Source: Heterocephalus glaber (taxonomy: Eukaryota; Chordata; Mammalia; Rodentia; Bathyergidae). From it: a stretch of DNA of 64,000 nucleotides. The notes under the pieces are model-generated. The model was given only the letters and a program-made list of their open reading frames with translations, made no database searches and was not told the origin of the DNA. The position numbers and the translations under genes were made by a program. Positions within the stretch are counted from its first letter, which is position 1, and each line of letters starts with the position of its first letter. The stretch spans positions 12,694,495 to 12,758,494 of the forward strand of contig NW_004624782.1 in NCBI RefSeq assembly GCF_000247695.1, given 5' to 3'. Shown here piece by piece: positions 1 through 10,512 of this stretch.

Positions 1-17
1 TCTCTCTCTCTCTCTTT
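1..17. repeat. (TC)n microsatellite, cut by window edge
   Basis: tctctctctctctcttt at the first bases. Confidence 0.9.
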
Positions 18-94
18 CCTGGGAATTAAAACCAGAGCCTTCTCACTGATTATATCCTTAGTGCTATTTGTTTTTATTTTATTAATTTACAAGG

Positions 95-187
95 GAGGGG
101 CCGGGGATTTAGCTCAGTGGTTTCACTGCCTGCTTCCCAAGCTCAAGGACCTGAGTTAGATCCCCAGTACCAAAAAAAAAAAAAAAA
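95..187 (+). repeat. tRNA-derived SINE (young ID-like family)
   Basis: ggccggggatttagctcagt (A box) with a diverged B box (gagttagatcc), then poly-A. Flanks ttacaaggga / ttgcaaggaa are a probable target-site duplication (TSD). Confidence 0.85.
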
Positions 188-204
188 TTGCAAGGAAAGT
201 TAAA

Positions 205-432
205 GACAGGGTCTCTGTATGTAGCCCAGGCTGAAACTTGTGCCGATCCTCCTGCCTCAGCCTCCTGAGTGCTGAGATTACAGATGTGCACCACCGCACC
301 TGGCTTTTTTATTTTGAGACAGGGTCTCCTTCCATTGCTAAGTTGCCCAGGCTGGGCTTGAACTTGCAGTCCTTCTGCCTCAGAAGTCTCCTAGAGTGCT
401 GGGATTATGGATATGTGCCATCACACCTGACT
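205..432 (-). repeat. Two tandem B1 SINEs
   Basis: Copies at 205-307 and 309-432, each with gacagggtctc near one end and the complement of the 7SL promoter region (gctgagattacagatgtgca, gctgggattatggatatgtg) at the other. Confidence 0.85.
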
Positions 433-614
433 AAAGTTCTCCCCTCTTAAAAAAATAATAAAGTAACTCTCCCTTGCATCCCTGCCCACATGACCCTACT
501 TCTCTTCCCTTCTCCATAAGCAAACTTCTAAAAGGGTCCACGTGGTTTTGTGCATCATCTGCATCTCCTTGGGTGCATCACAGGAGAGACTGCTCCCCTC
601 TGTTACCCACTCTT

Positions 615-1075
615 TGTGGTAGTCACTTTCCTTAGCATAATGAAATATCTGAGCTAGTTCATGTATAAAAAGAGAAAGTTTATCTTGGTGGGGGTTGTTT
701 TTTTTGAGACAGGGTCTCATTCTGTAATTCAGGTGGCCTTGAACTCACTATGTAGCCCAGGCTGGCCTCAAACCCATGATGCTCCTCCTGCCTCGGCCTC
801 CCAAGTGCTGGATGGCAGCGATACAACATCACGCCTGGTGAGAACGTTTATGTTGGCCCACAGTCTTGAAGGTTCCAGTGGACACTGATTGGCCCTTTGC
901 TTGGATCGGGGTCCCACAAACCTCTTCACAGGCACATTCCCAGTGACCTCAGGAACCCCCAAGGCCCCTCTCAAAGGTTCCACTACCTTCCAAGTCCCCT
1001 CTGGGGACCAGGCCTTTGATGCACGGGTCTCTGGGGGGCTTTTAAGATCCAGACCAGAGCACAGAGCTCCCTGAA
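615..1075 (-). mobile_element. MaLR-type LTR split by a B1
   Basis: Antisense end (gtagtcactttccttagcat, gaaatatctgagctag, aagtttatcttgg), then the B1 insertion 697-836, then the rest (ttatgttggcccacagtctt, ggttccactaccttcc, gcttttaagatccagacc). Confidence 0.6.
697..836 (-). repeat. B1 SINE
   Basis: gagacagggtctcattctgt, ccttgaactcactatgtagc ccaggctggcctc shows the B1 internal duplication. Sits inside an LTR. Confidence 0.9.
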
Positions 1076-1109
1076 ACACACTGCCAGTGCAGGGTCCCAG
1101 AGAGTCACC

Positions 1110-1235
1110 AGGCACTCTCCGTGACCCCAGCTACTCAGCAGGACCTGCCTCAAAACAAAACAGCAAAAGAGCTGGGAGTGTTAGTCAGCGGTAGAGCATC
1201 CCTGGGCTCAATTCCTAGTACTGAAAAGAAGAAGG
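1110..1235 (+). repeat. Degraded B1-ID fusion
   Basis: ccagctactcagcaggacct ... ctgcctcaaaac, then ID part tagtcagcggtagagcatcc, ctcaattcctagtactg. Confidence 0.55.
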
Positions 1236-1312
1236 GGGAGAAAGAAAGGAAAAGGAAAAGAAGGAAGGGAGGGAGGAAGACAGGAAGGAAGGGAGGGAGG
1301 GAGGGTGCTCGG
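1224..1312. repeat. Purine-rich (GGAA/GGGA)n tract
   Basis: A 90-bp homopurine run (aaagaaaggaaaaggaaaag, gaagggagggagg) growing out of a SINE tail. Confidence 0.85.
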
Positions 1313-1794
1313 GCCAGGGAATGCTGCTCAGCACCCTCCAGCCGCAGCCCAGTGGCCCACAGTGCAGGTTCCAGCCCAAGTACCAGTGGAGCTGAAGCCC
1401 AGAAGCCCTTTGTCAAGGTTGCCTCTGAGGTCAACGTGAAATCCGTGGGCTTTGTCTGTCGGTAGCACTGCTGAGCCTCCTCCTCCTGGCATCCTTTGCT
1501 CCACCCCTCCACAGCGCACCCTCCACTGCCTGGTGACTGAATGTCAGGGTCCCTTGGGGCTGCGCCTGCCCGGGGCCCTCTCCTCCTCTGCCTCACGCTG
1601 ATCCCCGCCCCGCCCCGCCACAGTGACACCTCCCCGCCTACCCACCGCGCGACCCCACTTGGGAGCTTCGGCTGCACAGCCAGCCCCGCCTGGATGTTTC
1701 CAGGCCCCCGGGCCATCAGACAAAGCTGACCTCCGGGATCTGCCACCCCAGACCCCTTCTGCTCTGCCCTTCTACAGTGACTGGCAGATCCACG

Positions 1795-2337
1795 TGCTAA
1801 GGTTTGACTGGGTCCCCACAAAGTTCATGTGTTGGAAACTCGATCCCCAAGTTCCTATGTGAATGGTGTGAGGAGAGGGGCCATTTGGGGTGCACTCGGG
1901 ACTGGACGAAGGCGCCCGCGATGCCATAGTCACTCACGCTTTCTGAGGAGAGGAAGAGACCGGGGCTGAGAGCACCGTGTCAAGACTCGACAAAAAGACC
2001 TTTTCGTGAAGCCGGACATGGGAGCACAGGTCTGATCCTAGCTTTCTGGAGACTGAAGCAAGAAGATCACAAATTCACGGCCAGCCTAGGTATTAGCAAC
2101 TTAGTGAGACTGTCTCAAAATTTAAAAATAAAAAAAGGGAGGGAGTAAGGATGTAGCTCAGTACAAAGACCTGGATTTAGTTGCCAGTACTGAAAACAAA
2201 CAAACAACCTTTACCAGATGCCCAAGCCGTGCTCTTGGACTTCCCAGCCTCCAGAACCATGAGTTAAATAAACTTCTATTCTTTACAAATTATCTGGTCT
2301 CAGGTATTTCATTATAGCAACAGCAAGTGGACTAAGA
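1795..2337 (+). mobile_element. MaLR-type LTR split by a B1-ID SINE
   Basis: The 5' part (1800-1990; ggtttgactgggtccccaca, aactcgatccccaagttcct) and the 3' part (2212-2337; cagaaccatgagttaaataa, tctcaggtatttcattatag, gactaagac) are the two ends of an MST/MLT-like solo LTR. The SINE at 2008-2200 lies between them and is therefore younger. Old ERVL-related LTR, no coding part. Confidence 0.7.
2008..2200 (+). repeat. B1-ID fusion SINE
   Basis: B1 part (gatcctagctttctggagac, gccagcctaggtattagcaa cttagtgag) joined to ID part (aggatgtagctcagtacaaa, ttgccagtactg). Lies inside the LTR at 1795-2337. Confidence 0.8.
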
Positions 2338-2339
2338 CG

Positions 2340-3000
2340 CCATTAGTCAGCCAATCAGAAGCCAGAAGCTGAAAGGTGACCTCAACTGCTGCCTCTTCCT
2401 AACCCTGACTCAAGCCTCAGCAGTCCCAAGGTTTACTCTCTCAGGAGCTCCGATCCACCACTGCCGCCCATTCCCGAGCTGCTTCTTTGGTCTGAGCCGC
2501 ATCTCCATGAGCCCGGATCATTGCACTGGATCCAGTGGCTTCGCCACCACCTCCTTGCCCCAGAAGCCAGAAGCTCCTTCGAAATCGCAGGTCTGACTCG
2601 TGGCTTCTGCTTCCTCTCAGGACTGAGGTCAGAACCTTAACTCTTGGCAAGGTCTGGTCCTGGCCCGATGTCCTGCTGTGGATGGCGTCCCTGCCCTGGG
2701 AATGCTCAGCACAGGCCTTCCCACTGGAGCGCTTCTGCAGTCCTGCTAGGTACTGATAGCTCCCGGCCCCGTGGGTGACACTGACCTGACAGAACTGAAC
2801 GGCAGAAAGAGTTCCAGGCAAGCGCAAAGCAGGCAGAGACCTTCAGAGACCTTTTCCCACATACATCACCTACTGGCTGTTTCTATTGATTCAGAGCTGC
2901 CAGTTCATGTTCTCTGCTCTTTGCCCTGTCAGGTTCATGGTCCTATTCTTTCTGATTGGTAACAGCTAATTTGATAGTATAGATATTATACTTTATCCAC
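2340..3000. other. Unique sequence, no gene recognised
   Basis: GC-moderate DNA between an LTR and a B1. Frames of 60-128 codons exist on both strands without start context, splice structure or recognisable product. Confidence 0.6.
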
Positions 3001-3004
3001 TTTG

Positions 3005-3126
3005 GGGTTTTTTTTTCTTTTGAGACAAGGTCTCACTATGGAGCCCAGCCTGGCTTTGAACCCAGCAATCCTCCTGCCTCAGCCTCCCAAGTGCTGGGAT
3101 TACAGGAGTGTACCACCATGTCCGGC
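3005..3126 (-). repeat. B1 SINE
   Basis: gagacaaggtctcactatgg, ctcagcctcccaagtgctgg gattacagg. Confidence 0.9.
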
Positions 3127-3158
3127 TCTATCCATGCTTTCAAAAAATAGTTACTTTT

Positions 3159-3244
3159 GGGCCAGGGGTTTAGCTCAGTGGTTTCGCCGCCTGCTGCACA
3201 AATGCAAGGACCTGAGTTCGATCCCCAGTACCAAAAAAAAAAAA
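3159..3244 (+). repeat. tRNA-derived SINE (young ID-like family)
   Basis: A box tagctcagtggt, B box gagttcgatcc, poly-A; TSD aatagttacttt / aatagtaacttt. Confidence 0.9.
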
Positions 3245-3276
3245 TAGTAACTTTAAAAATAGTTTAACGATTGTTA

Positions 3277-3352
3277 GGGGGACCTCAGTTGTAGAGCACT
3301 TTCTTAGCATATATAAAGCTCTGGCTTTCATCCTTGGTACCACAAAATAAAT
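3277..3352 (+). repeat. Old ID element
   Basis: cctcagttgtagagcacttt cttagcat, ctttcatccttggtacca. Confidence 0.65.
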
Positions 3353-3414
3353 AATAAATGGCTTGTCACTTTTTTATTTTGTTTATAGTTTTTTCCTGTG
3401 TAGACAATCTTTAA

Positions 3415-3499
3415 TTTTTTTTTTTTGTACCAGAGATCGAACTCAGGTCCTTGCGCTTGCGCAGCAGGAGGCAAAACCACTGAGCTAAATCCCCGGCCA
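3415..3499 (-). repeat. tRNA-derived SINE (young ID-like family)
   Basis: Reverse copy ending ccactgagctaaatccccgg; flanked on both sides by caatctttaattttt (TSD). Confidence 0.9.
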
Positions 3500-3659
3500 A
3501 TCTTTAATTTTTTTACAGTCAAATGTATGGCACCTGACCTAGGTAACTCACCTGGAAAAGCTTTCCTGTTGAGATTTTTTTCTTTTGATTGATTCATTCC
3601 TTTATTTCTAAATTTGTAATCTCTGAGCTAGGTTCTGTCTCCAACCTTTGAAGAGTGGG

Positions 3660-3773
3660 CTTTGGCATGGTGACACACGCCTGTTATCTTTTCGCTCTGG
3701 GCAGCTAAATCAGGAAGATTGCTAGTTCAAGGCCAGCCTGGGCCATTGGACAAGACCCTGTCTCCAAAAATAA
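3660..3773 (+). repeat. B1 SINE (diverged)
   Basis: ggcatggtgacacacgcctg, caaggccagcctgggccatt, gaccctgtctcc. Confidence 0.75.
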
Positions 3774-3899
3774 ATTAATTAGTTTAATTTAATAGTGAGG
3801 TTTGGGCTGTGAGTGACAATCCAGTTACATGTTTCCAAAGACTGGTGAGTAGCTCTCTTGTCACTAATTTGGAATGCCTTGTGCAGGTGTCAGGGGAGC

Positions 3900-4735
3900 C
3901 GCGCTTCCATACCACCTTCCTGCCAGGTTGGGGCTCTGTGGCAGCCTCTGCCCCAGGGGCGCTAGAGGCCGACACAAGGCTGGAGCAAAGAGGACAGGAG
4001 TCCAGTTCCTGTGACCCGGGGCTCTGGGGGTGCTGACGGGTGGCCTTCCCAGACTCTGCACTGATAAGCGTGTTCTCACCTGGCAACAAACTCCCAGCTG
4101 GCCTCTTTTTCCAGCCCCATCCATGACTCTTCTAGAATGCTAGCGAGCCCTCTGACTCTCAAGAGGTTCCTGGCTGGTCTCCCTGGACTCAGGAGAGCCG
4201 GGAAAGCCACTTGCACAGAGCCTAGCCGCCTTGCTGAGCCTCACCAGCTCTCCCACCCAAGGTCAGCGAGCCCTCCCGGCTGCACTCACCCGAAGGAAGG
4301 GATCCCATCCTCTCTCCCACTTCCTCCTCCCCACTGCTCACCAGAAGCCAGGGCCTGGAGGCAGAGTCCCTGTTGCTGGGACTGACCCTCAGCCTCGCTC
4401 TGGGGCCACCAGGCTTCTGCTGTGGCTGGTGACCCCCAGGCCCTTGGGTGGCTCCCTCATAACACACGGCCGTGGCAGGGCAGCTCTCGCTGGTTCTGAG
4501 GAAATGGTGCACATGGGAGAGGGATTCTTCTCTTCCGCAGTCCCTGAGGACAGACTGGCCGGAAGGAGAAGGCACAGGGAGCCCCCACTGCCTCAGCCCC
4601 CGAGTTCCCACCTGCCCGGCCTCCGCCAGGACTGCTCTCTCCACTCTGCTGTCTGTGCCACTCAAGTCTCTCGGGAAAGCCATCTGCTAGGCAAATGCCT
4701 TCCCTAACACTGCAGACCTCCTACTCAGTCCCCTT
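3900..4735. other. Unique GC-rich sequence, no gene recognised
   Basis: Frames up to 158 codons overlap on both strands (4222-4707), typical of chance in GC-rich DNA. Confidence 0.6.
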
Positions 4736-4739
4736 TCCC

Positions 4740-4915
4740 TGCTCTTCCTCCTCAGCAATTGTCACCGTATGTTTTTATTAATTTATCTTGCTTATTATCT
4801 GGCTCCTCTCACTAGAACATAAGCTCCAAAGAGCAAGGACTGTGATCTACTTTGTTCATCCCCAAATCCCCTGTGTCTGGAACATGCACGCACATAGTAG
4901 GGACTAAAAATATCT
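4740..4915 (+). mobile_element. L2 LINE 3' fragment
   Basis: Contains actagaacataagctccaaa ... caaggactgtgatctac ... ctgtgtctggaacatg ... acatagtagggac, the L2 3' end order. Confidence 0.8.
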
Positions 4916-4920
4916 TTAGC

Positions 4921-5052
4921 CTTTTTTTTTTTTTTTAGAGACAATATCTTATTGTTGCCCAATCTGGGCATGAACTCCTGGGCTTAAGTGATCTTCCTGG
5001 CTCAGCTTCCCAAGTAGCCAATAACTGGGAACAGCCACATGCCACCATTCCT

Positions 5053-5053
<1 letters not shown>
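4921..5053 (-). repeat. B1/Alu-like SINE
   Basis: Poly-T, ttagagacaatatcttattg, gttgcccaatctgggcatga actcctggg. Followed by (GT)n. Confidence 0.75.

Positions 5054-5089
<36 letters not shown>
5054..5089. repeat. (GT)18 microsatellite
   Basis: 36 bp of pure GT repeats next to an antisense B1. Confidence 0.97.
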
Positions 5090-5092
<3 letters not shown>

Positions 5093-5294
5093 TTCTATCC
5101 CTATTTTAGAGGTACAAAAACTGAAATTCACAGAGGTGAAATAATGTGGCTTTAGTGGCAACCCTAGGTGTCCAGTCCAGGGCATTCTGTGCCCTTAATC
5201 CTGCCTTACATTTGCAGTTACAAACAGAAGAAGGCTGGAACCAGGCTGATTTCCCATCAGTGAGGGAATAGTTATATAAATTACAACTTCTAGG

Positions 5295-5380
5295 GGCCAG
5301 GGATTTAGCTGAGTGGTTCCAGCGCCTGCCTCACAAGTGCAAGGTCCTGAGTTCGATCCCCGGTACCAAAAAAAAAAAAA
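5295..5380 (+). repeat. tRNA-derived SINE (young ID-like family)
   Basis: Perfect 15-bp TSD attacaacttctagg at 5280-5294 and 5381-5395. Confidence 0.95.
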
Positions 5381-5723
5381 ATTACAACTTCTAGGCGTCC
5401 TGTAATAGTCTAGAAAAGCAAATTTTAAGCAAATGAAGCAGATCTATATGTGCTCATATAGAATAATCTCAGGCATGGTTGAGTGAAAATACAAGGCTGT
5501 CCAGCAATCCCATGAGGTGCTCTCCTCAGTAGGAAATAAACAGGATGGACAGTGCCCAAAGGCTGGATGTGCAGAGAAGTGTTCTGGAGGAGACTGAGCT
5601 CTGATGACAAGGCAGAGGGGAGCGAGCCCTGCCTACATAAAGGAAGTTTTTGCAGTCTGTTCTTTGCTATTGGGATTTGAAATCGTGCCTGTGGCTTACT
5701 GTTTTGTGACACGTCATATTTTG

Positions 5724-5765
5724 GGGGGGGGGTTGTTTTTTGTTTTTTGGTACCAGGGATCAAAT
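5724..5765 (-). repeat. tRNA-derived SINE fragment
   Basis: Only the tail and the end of the B-box region remain (ttttttggtaccagggatca). Confidence 0.6.
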
Positions 5766-5789
5766 TACTGTTTTAAATAACATAAGTTG

Positions 5790-6900
5790 CCTACATAGTT
5801 TAAAACTCAGAGGTATAGGACCTATTAACCACCCCACTCTTCACTTCTCTTCCTAAGGCAGTGAATTCAGCTCTTGTAGTTGTTCCTTTGTTGCTTTTCT
5901 CTAACTGCTTTTAAAATTCTGTTCTTGTGTTGTCTCTTGAGATTTTGGCTATGATGTGTCATGGAGAGGTTCTTTTCTGATTGTGCCCATTTGCCTCACT
6001 TGTCGGTGTGTTAAATTTTTTTTTCTTATCTGGAAAGTTTTCTGGTATTATTTCAGTAAACAGGTTTTCTATGCCATTTGTGGTGTCTTCTGATTTCTCA
6101 CTAATTCCTGTTAACCTTCTTTATCTCATTTAGGAGCTGTTGGATCCATTTTTCACCTTCTTTTGTTGTTTTTACGATTTCTTTCATTAATTATGCACTG
6201 ACAACAGCCCTGGCCTCTAGTTCTGACACTTTGTTCTCACATTGGTCACTTCTGCTGCCCATACTTTTAATTAGATTTTAATCTCCTGAATTTCTATTTG
6301 AAGCCTTTTTATGGACTCTAATTCTTTTCTGTGCTGGTCATTCATGTTTTGTATCACTTTATTTTAGCTCTGCTAGCTTTTTATTAGTGTCTTCTATAGA
6401 CTCCTGATCGTTTTGGGTTTTTTGGCCAAATACTTTATAATGTATCTTCTGTGAGCTTGCCAAATGCCTTATTGATCTTTTTATTGTCTTCCCTGATATG
6501 ATTTCGAATAATTCAGCTGTGTGCCTTCTGGTTTCCTCCTCTTCCATACTGCGTGGATCAACTTAGGAGGAGTTAGGAGTTTTGGGTGGCATTTTGTTGG
6601 CATGTCTTCTCATGTTTTTGTTTGTTTGTTTTTAAGGGTTGTGAGTTGACTGTGCTGGAAAGCTTTGTTTCTAGTATGGAGACCTCTAGTGAATTCTGGG
6701 TGAGGCTGACTATTGTCCTTTGCCTCTGTCCCAGGATCCATCCCCCTCTGTTTACATGGGATGGGAGGTTGCAGTGTTTGTGGTCCAGTACTCAGTTCTC
6801 CAGGGATGAGCCACGGCATTGTTAATGACCCCAAGGCAATCCAGATATTGGTATCCCAAGAGAACTGATTAATAGCAGCAACCACATCACCTTGGCTATA
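5790..6900 (-). mobile_element. Old L1 LINE fragment (5' region/ORF1)
   Basis: T-rich sequence such as ttttctggtattatttcag and tttctatttgaagcc is typical of antisense L1 5'/ORF1 sequence. On the minus strand 6547-6359 a 62-codon Lys/Glu-rich frame (start MEEEETRRHTAELFEII) looks like a decayed coiled-coil part of ORF1. The boundary toward 6900 is uncertain. Confidence 0.5.
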
Positions 6901-6931
6901 GTAATAAAATCAGCATCAACTATAGCATCAA

Positions 6932-7024
6932 GGCTGGGGATTTAGCTCAGTGGTTCTGCCACCTGCCTCGAAAGTGCAAGGTCCTGAGTTCAGTCCCCCA
7001 TACAAAAAAAAACAACAAAAAAAC
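6932..7024 (+). repeat. tRNA-derived SINE (young ID-like family)
   Basis: TSD aactatagcatcaa / aactatagtatcaa (one mismatch). Confidence 0.9.
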
Positions 7025-7092
7025 AACTATAGTATCAAATACAGACTAAGTACAGATAAACTCTAAGGACTACTGTTCTCTTTTTAAGTCAG

Positions 7093-7095
<3 letters not shown>

Positions 7096-7131
<36 letters not shown>
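7096..7131. repeat. (AC)18 microsatellite
   Basis: 36 bp of pure AC repeats, followed by a weak antisense ID-like stretch (gggatcaaacccagggctgg, 7138-7205). Confidence 0.97.
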
Positions 7132-7139
<8 letters not shown>

Positions 7140-7234
7140 GGATCAAACCCAGGGCTGGGTTCTTGCTAAGCAAGGCCTCAACTGCTGAATTCCATTCCCA
7201 GCCCTCTAAGTCAGGGTTTTGCATAATCCCAAAT

Positions 7235-7349
7235 TGAGCCAGGCATGGCGGCACACACCTATGCTCCCAGCACTGAGGTCTCGGTGCAGGAGGATGGCAT
7301 GAGTTTGAGGCCATATAATGAGACCACATAATGAGACCCTGTCTCAAAA
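7235..7349 (+). repeat. B1 SINE
   Basis: gccaggcatggcggcacaca, ataatgagaccctgtctcaa. Confidence 0.85.
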
Positions 7350-7362
7350 AAAACAATGCATA

Positions 7363-7449
7363 GGAGCTGAGGATTTAGCTCAGTGGTTCCCCTGGCTGCC
7401 TTGCAAGTGGAAGGACCCAAATTCTATCCCCACTACCAAAAAAAACACA
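7363..7449 (+). repeat. tRNA-derived SINE (young ID-like family)
   Basis: gatttagctcagtggttccc; flanks acaatgcata / acaatgcata. Placed in the tail of the B1 at 7235-7349. Confidence 0.85.
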
Positions 7450-7498
7450 ATGCATACACATATACACACACATACACACATACACACAGGTTCTGGTG

Positions 7499-7575
7499 GC
7501 CAGGGATAGCTCAGTGGTAGTGTGCTTGCCCAGCATGCATGAAGCCCTGAGTTACATCCCCAGATCCATGAAGGA
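7499..7575 (+). repeat. Old ID element
   Basis: agggatagctcagtggtagt gtgcttgcccagcatgc. Confidence 0.8.
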
Positions 7576-7579
7576 AAAG

Positions 7580-8590
7580 AAGGTTCTGGCTCAGCAGGTC
7601 TGGGCCAGCTTCAGAGTCTTCATTTCCCGCATGCTGACGTGATTGCTCTGACCGGTCCTCGGGTCATTATAAATGGCAAGGTTCTAAATAGCATGCTCAT
7701 ACAACTATTTCTTGATTCTTTTTGTTTTTGAGGGTACTTGCTACTACAGAAAACAAAAATGTAGTTCTCTTATACCTTGCCCCCTCTCCCACACACACAC
7801 ATGCCGTCTGTGTCCTCCCAGTATGGTTATATATCCTTTCTGGTTAAAATGATTTTTGGTATTTATATTATTACAGCTTTGTAGATAATATTCATAGGTC
7901 AGTCACATAGTATATCATGCTTACATTTCCTTTCTTGTGCAACCTTTTGTTTTCCCTGGAGTTAATTATTGCTTCCCTTTTTTTTTAATGTCACCTTCCT
8001 TAATTTGCAAACCTTTCTGACAAGATTGAAAATCTCAGTAGATTTGAACAAGTCATGTAATCTACATCTTACAGTCTCTATTCTTCTGGTCCAATATACA
8101 CTAGTTGTTCCATAGATTACCTTAATTAAAAAAAATTTTTTTAAATGGGCTAGTAAAGAAAGTTTCCTACTAAAAGTAGGAAAAGAAGCACATTCTCAGG
8201 TTGAAGTACACTCTCAGCAGGCCACTGTAAGAGAGCACAGGGCCAGGAGGAAATGGAGGCCACCTGGTGTCTCCACTCTTCAGACTGACGTCAGGCTGTC
8301 CTGTCCTGTCAAGAACCTGCTGGAGTCCTCAGAGAAGCATTAAGGATGGCACTGTCTGATTGGTTCCAAGTGCAGGGCTTTGGGGCGTGTTCTGCACATG
8401 TGTGCTGAACTCTCTGATCAACAGATCAAGCCCACTTCCTAAACCATTTTGCCACACCCTAATCTCCTACCTCACTACTTTCTTCTTCCTTTTAGTAAAT
8501 CCCCACATCTGCCCAGTTTTTAGTAGTGCCTATGGCTATACAGCTAGAAACCAATACTTCTTTTGTTGTTGTTGTTTTGGTTTTTTGTTT
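7580..8590. other. AT-rich sequence, nothing recognised
   Basis: Possibly very old LINE remnants around 7830-8110, but no diagnostic phrase was found. Confidence 0.5.
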
Positions 8591-8591
8591 T

Positions 8592-8695
8592 TTGAGACAA
8601 AGTCTTCCTGTGTAATCCAGGCTGGCTTTGAACTCATGATTCTCTTGCCTCACCCTCCCAAGTACAGAGGTTATAGGTATGCACCACCAGGGGAC
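8592..8695 (-). repeat. B1 SINE
   Basis: gagacaaagtcttcctgtgt aatccaggctggctttgaac. Confidence 0.85.
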
Positions 8696-8975
8696 CAACT
8701 CTTTGCTGAAAGAAAATAAGTAAAAACAAGGACAGCCACTTCTGCATCTCTTCATCCTCTTCCTTCTTGAGGACCAAACTGGAAAGGATACACATAAGTC
8801 AAGGTCAACAAGAGAAGCACCAACCTAGGGCTGCTATCTGAGAAGCAAACTCTCATCATCTGAGATCAAGAAACTCCAGACCAAACCTGCTTCAGGATGT
8901 AACTTTTCTTTGCTATTTGGTTTAATTCACAAGCTCCTGGGAAGACACTGGCATTCTCAACAAAATGCTTAAACA

Positions 8976-9187
8976 TGGGGGGCTGGGGATTTAGCTCAGT
9001 GGTTCCGGCTCCTGCCTCGAAATCGCAAGGACCCAAGATCAATCCCTGGTACTAAAAAAGAAACCAAAAAAATAACAAATCAGCGAAGGTTGTCAGCTGA
9101 ATTCATTTCTTTGGGCAGGGAGTTAGCTCAGTGATTCCAGCACCTGCCTCGCAAGCGCAAGGTCCCAAGTTCGACCCCTGGTACCAA

Positions 9188-9224
<37 letters not shown>
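8976..9224 (+). repeat. Two tRNA-derived SINEs sharing one target-site duplication
   Basis: Copy 1 at 8977-9072 and copy 2 at 9112-9224 (tail expanded to (AAAT)n) are separated by about 40 bp of non-SINE sequence. A single perfect 14-bp repeat, AAAATGCTTAAACA, bounds the pair (8962-8975 and 9225-9238). Neither copy has its own inner TSD, so the whole unit may have inserted once. Confidence 0.85.
9186..9224. repeat. (AAAT)n microsatellite
   Basis: About nine AAAT units grown from the A-tail of a SINE. Confidence 0.95.
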
Positions 9225-9226
<2 letters not shown>

Positions 9227-9362
9227 AATGCTTAAACAACATTCTGAGAAACTTTTTTTTTTCCCTAAAACTGAGATTAAACCCATTCCTTTTACACTGA
9301 GCTACATGAGCTACATCCCCAGTACCCCCCACCCCAGCTTCTTAGTTTGTTTTTGTTTTATA

Positions 9363-9592
9363 ATCTTGAATCGGGGTCTCACTGAGTTCCTAAATTGCCC
9401 AGACTGGGGTTGAACTTTTTTTTTTTTTGGTACCGGGGATTGAACTCGGGTCTTTGCGCTTGCACAGCAGGCATCGAAACCACTGAGCTAAATCCCCGGC
9501 CCTGGGCTTGAACTTTTGATCCTCCTTTCCCAGCCTCCCAGAGTGCTGAGATTGTGCATAGCCGTCCAACCACCACACCCAACTCTGACCAA
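9363..9592 (-). repeat. B1 SINE interrupted by a tRNA-derived SINE
   Basis: The B1 halves are 9363-9416 and 9502-9592; the insertion duplicated about 15 bp. Confidence 0.85.
9415..9501 (-). repeat. tRNA-derived SINE inside a B1
   Basis: Flanked by tggggttgaactttt / tgggcttgaactttt (TSD) that belongs to the interrupted B1 at 9363-9592. Confidence 0.9.
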
Positions 9593-9714
9593 CTTTTTTT
9601 TTTAAGAGTAGGAAAAATTTATTGAGAGAAAGAAAGCTTGTGTCTAAGAGAGACAGAAGGGGGACCTGAAAGTGGGTTGCCCCTGATCAACTTTAAATTA
9701 AGATTTCTTGTGGC

Positions 9715-9861
9715 ACTGGGTGTGGTGGTGCATGCCTGTAATACCAGCACTTGGGAGGCTGAGGCAGGAGGGTCGCTGTGAGTTTGAGGCCAGCCTGGGT
9801 TACATAGTGAGTTCAGGCCCAGCCTGAACTACATAGTGAGACCCTGTCTCAAAAAAAAAAA
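9715..9861 (+). repeat. B1 SINE, full length
   Basis: gggtgtggtggtgcatgcct gtaat, gttacatagtgagttcaggc, and a second ctgaactacatagtgagacc show the internal duplication. Ends in (GAA)n. Confidence 0.92.
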
Positions 9862-9882
9862 AAGAAGAAGAAGAAGAAGATT

Positions 9883-10335
9883 TTTTGTAGCAAATTAACT
9901 TCCCATCCACTTAGCTGCTAGTTAGTTAAAGCGCTAAGGATCTATAATCAGAGTTGTTGTTTTTTTCTTTCTTGTGCCCGGTCAAATTAGAAATATCTAA
10001 CCATTCTTGTTCCTATCAAAGGGAAAAAGCTCTTTGAAGCCTCTTGGCCAGAAGCCTCTCCTTCATGGCAACCCTGAAATAAAACTCTGACATATGCTCC
10101 TGACTAACTTGTTAGAAGACTTTTTGGGTCACTGTCAAGCAGGGCCTCTTTGTTACAGCAACTTAACTGTGCCCCAGTTGATGGAGAAATGCCATCCCCC
10201 GTCCATCCACCTTGGGCAGAGGATTTCTGCAGGTGGAACCCTTTCTTCTCCAGACCAGCCTGGGCGACACACGTTCTGCCCAGTGGTTGGCCCAGCCCGG
10301 GGGGTGCAGCCAGCCACCGCTGAGTGTGATCGGAA
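9883..10335. other. Unclassified, possibly an old LTR fragment
   Basis: gtcactgtcaagcagggcct ctttgttacagcaac is LTR-like, but no full boundary can be drawn. Confidence 0.3.
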
Positions 10336-10337
10336 TG

Positions 10338-10423
10338 AGGGTGAGGCTGGGGTGTGGCTCTGTGACAGTGCACTGTCCTAGCAGGTGTGAGGCCCTGGGC
10401 TCAGTCCCTAGCTTTGAAAAAGG
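10338..10423 (+). repeat. Old ID element
   Basis: gctggggtgtggctctgtga, gaggccctgggctcagtccc. Confidence 0.55.
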
Positions 10424-10432
10424 GAGGAGGAC

Positions 10433-10512
10433 CGCTGGGGACTTAGCTCAGTGGCGCCCTGCCTGCCTCACAAGCACAAGGTCCTGAGTTTGATCCCCAG
10501 AACCAAAAAAGG
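10433..10512 (+). repeat. tRNA-derived SINE (ID-like)
   Basis: gacttagctcagtggcgccc, B box gagtttgatcc, A-rich tail. Confidence 0.8.
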
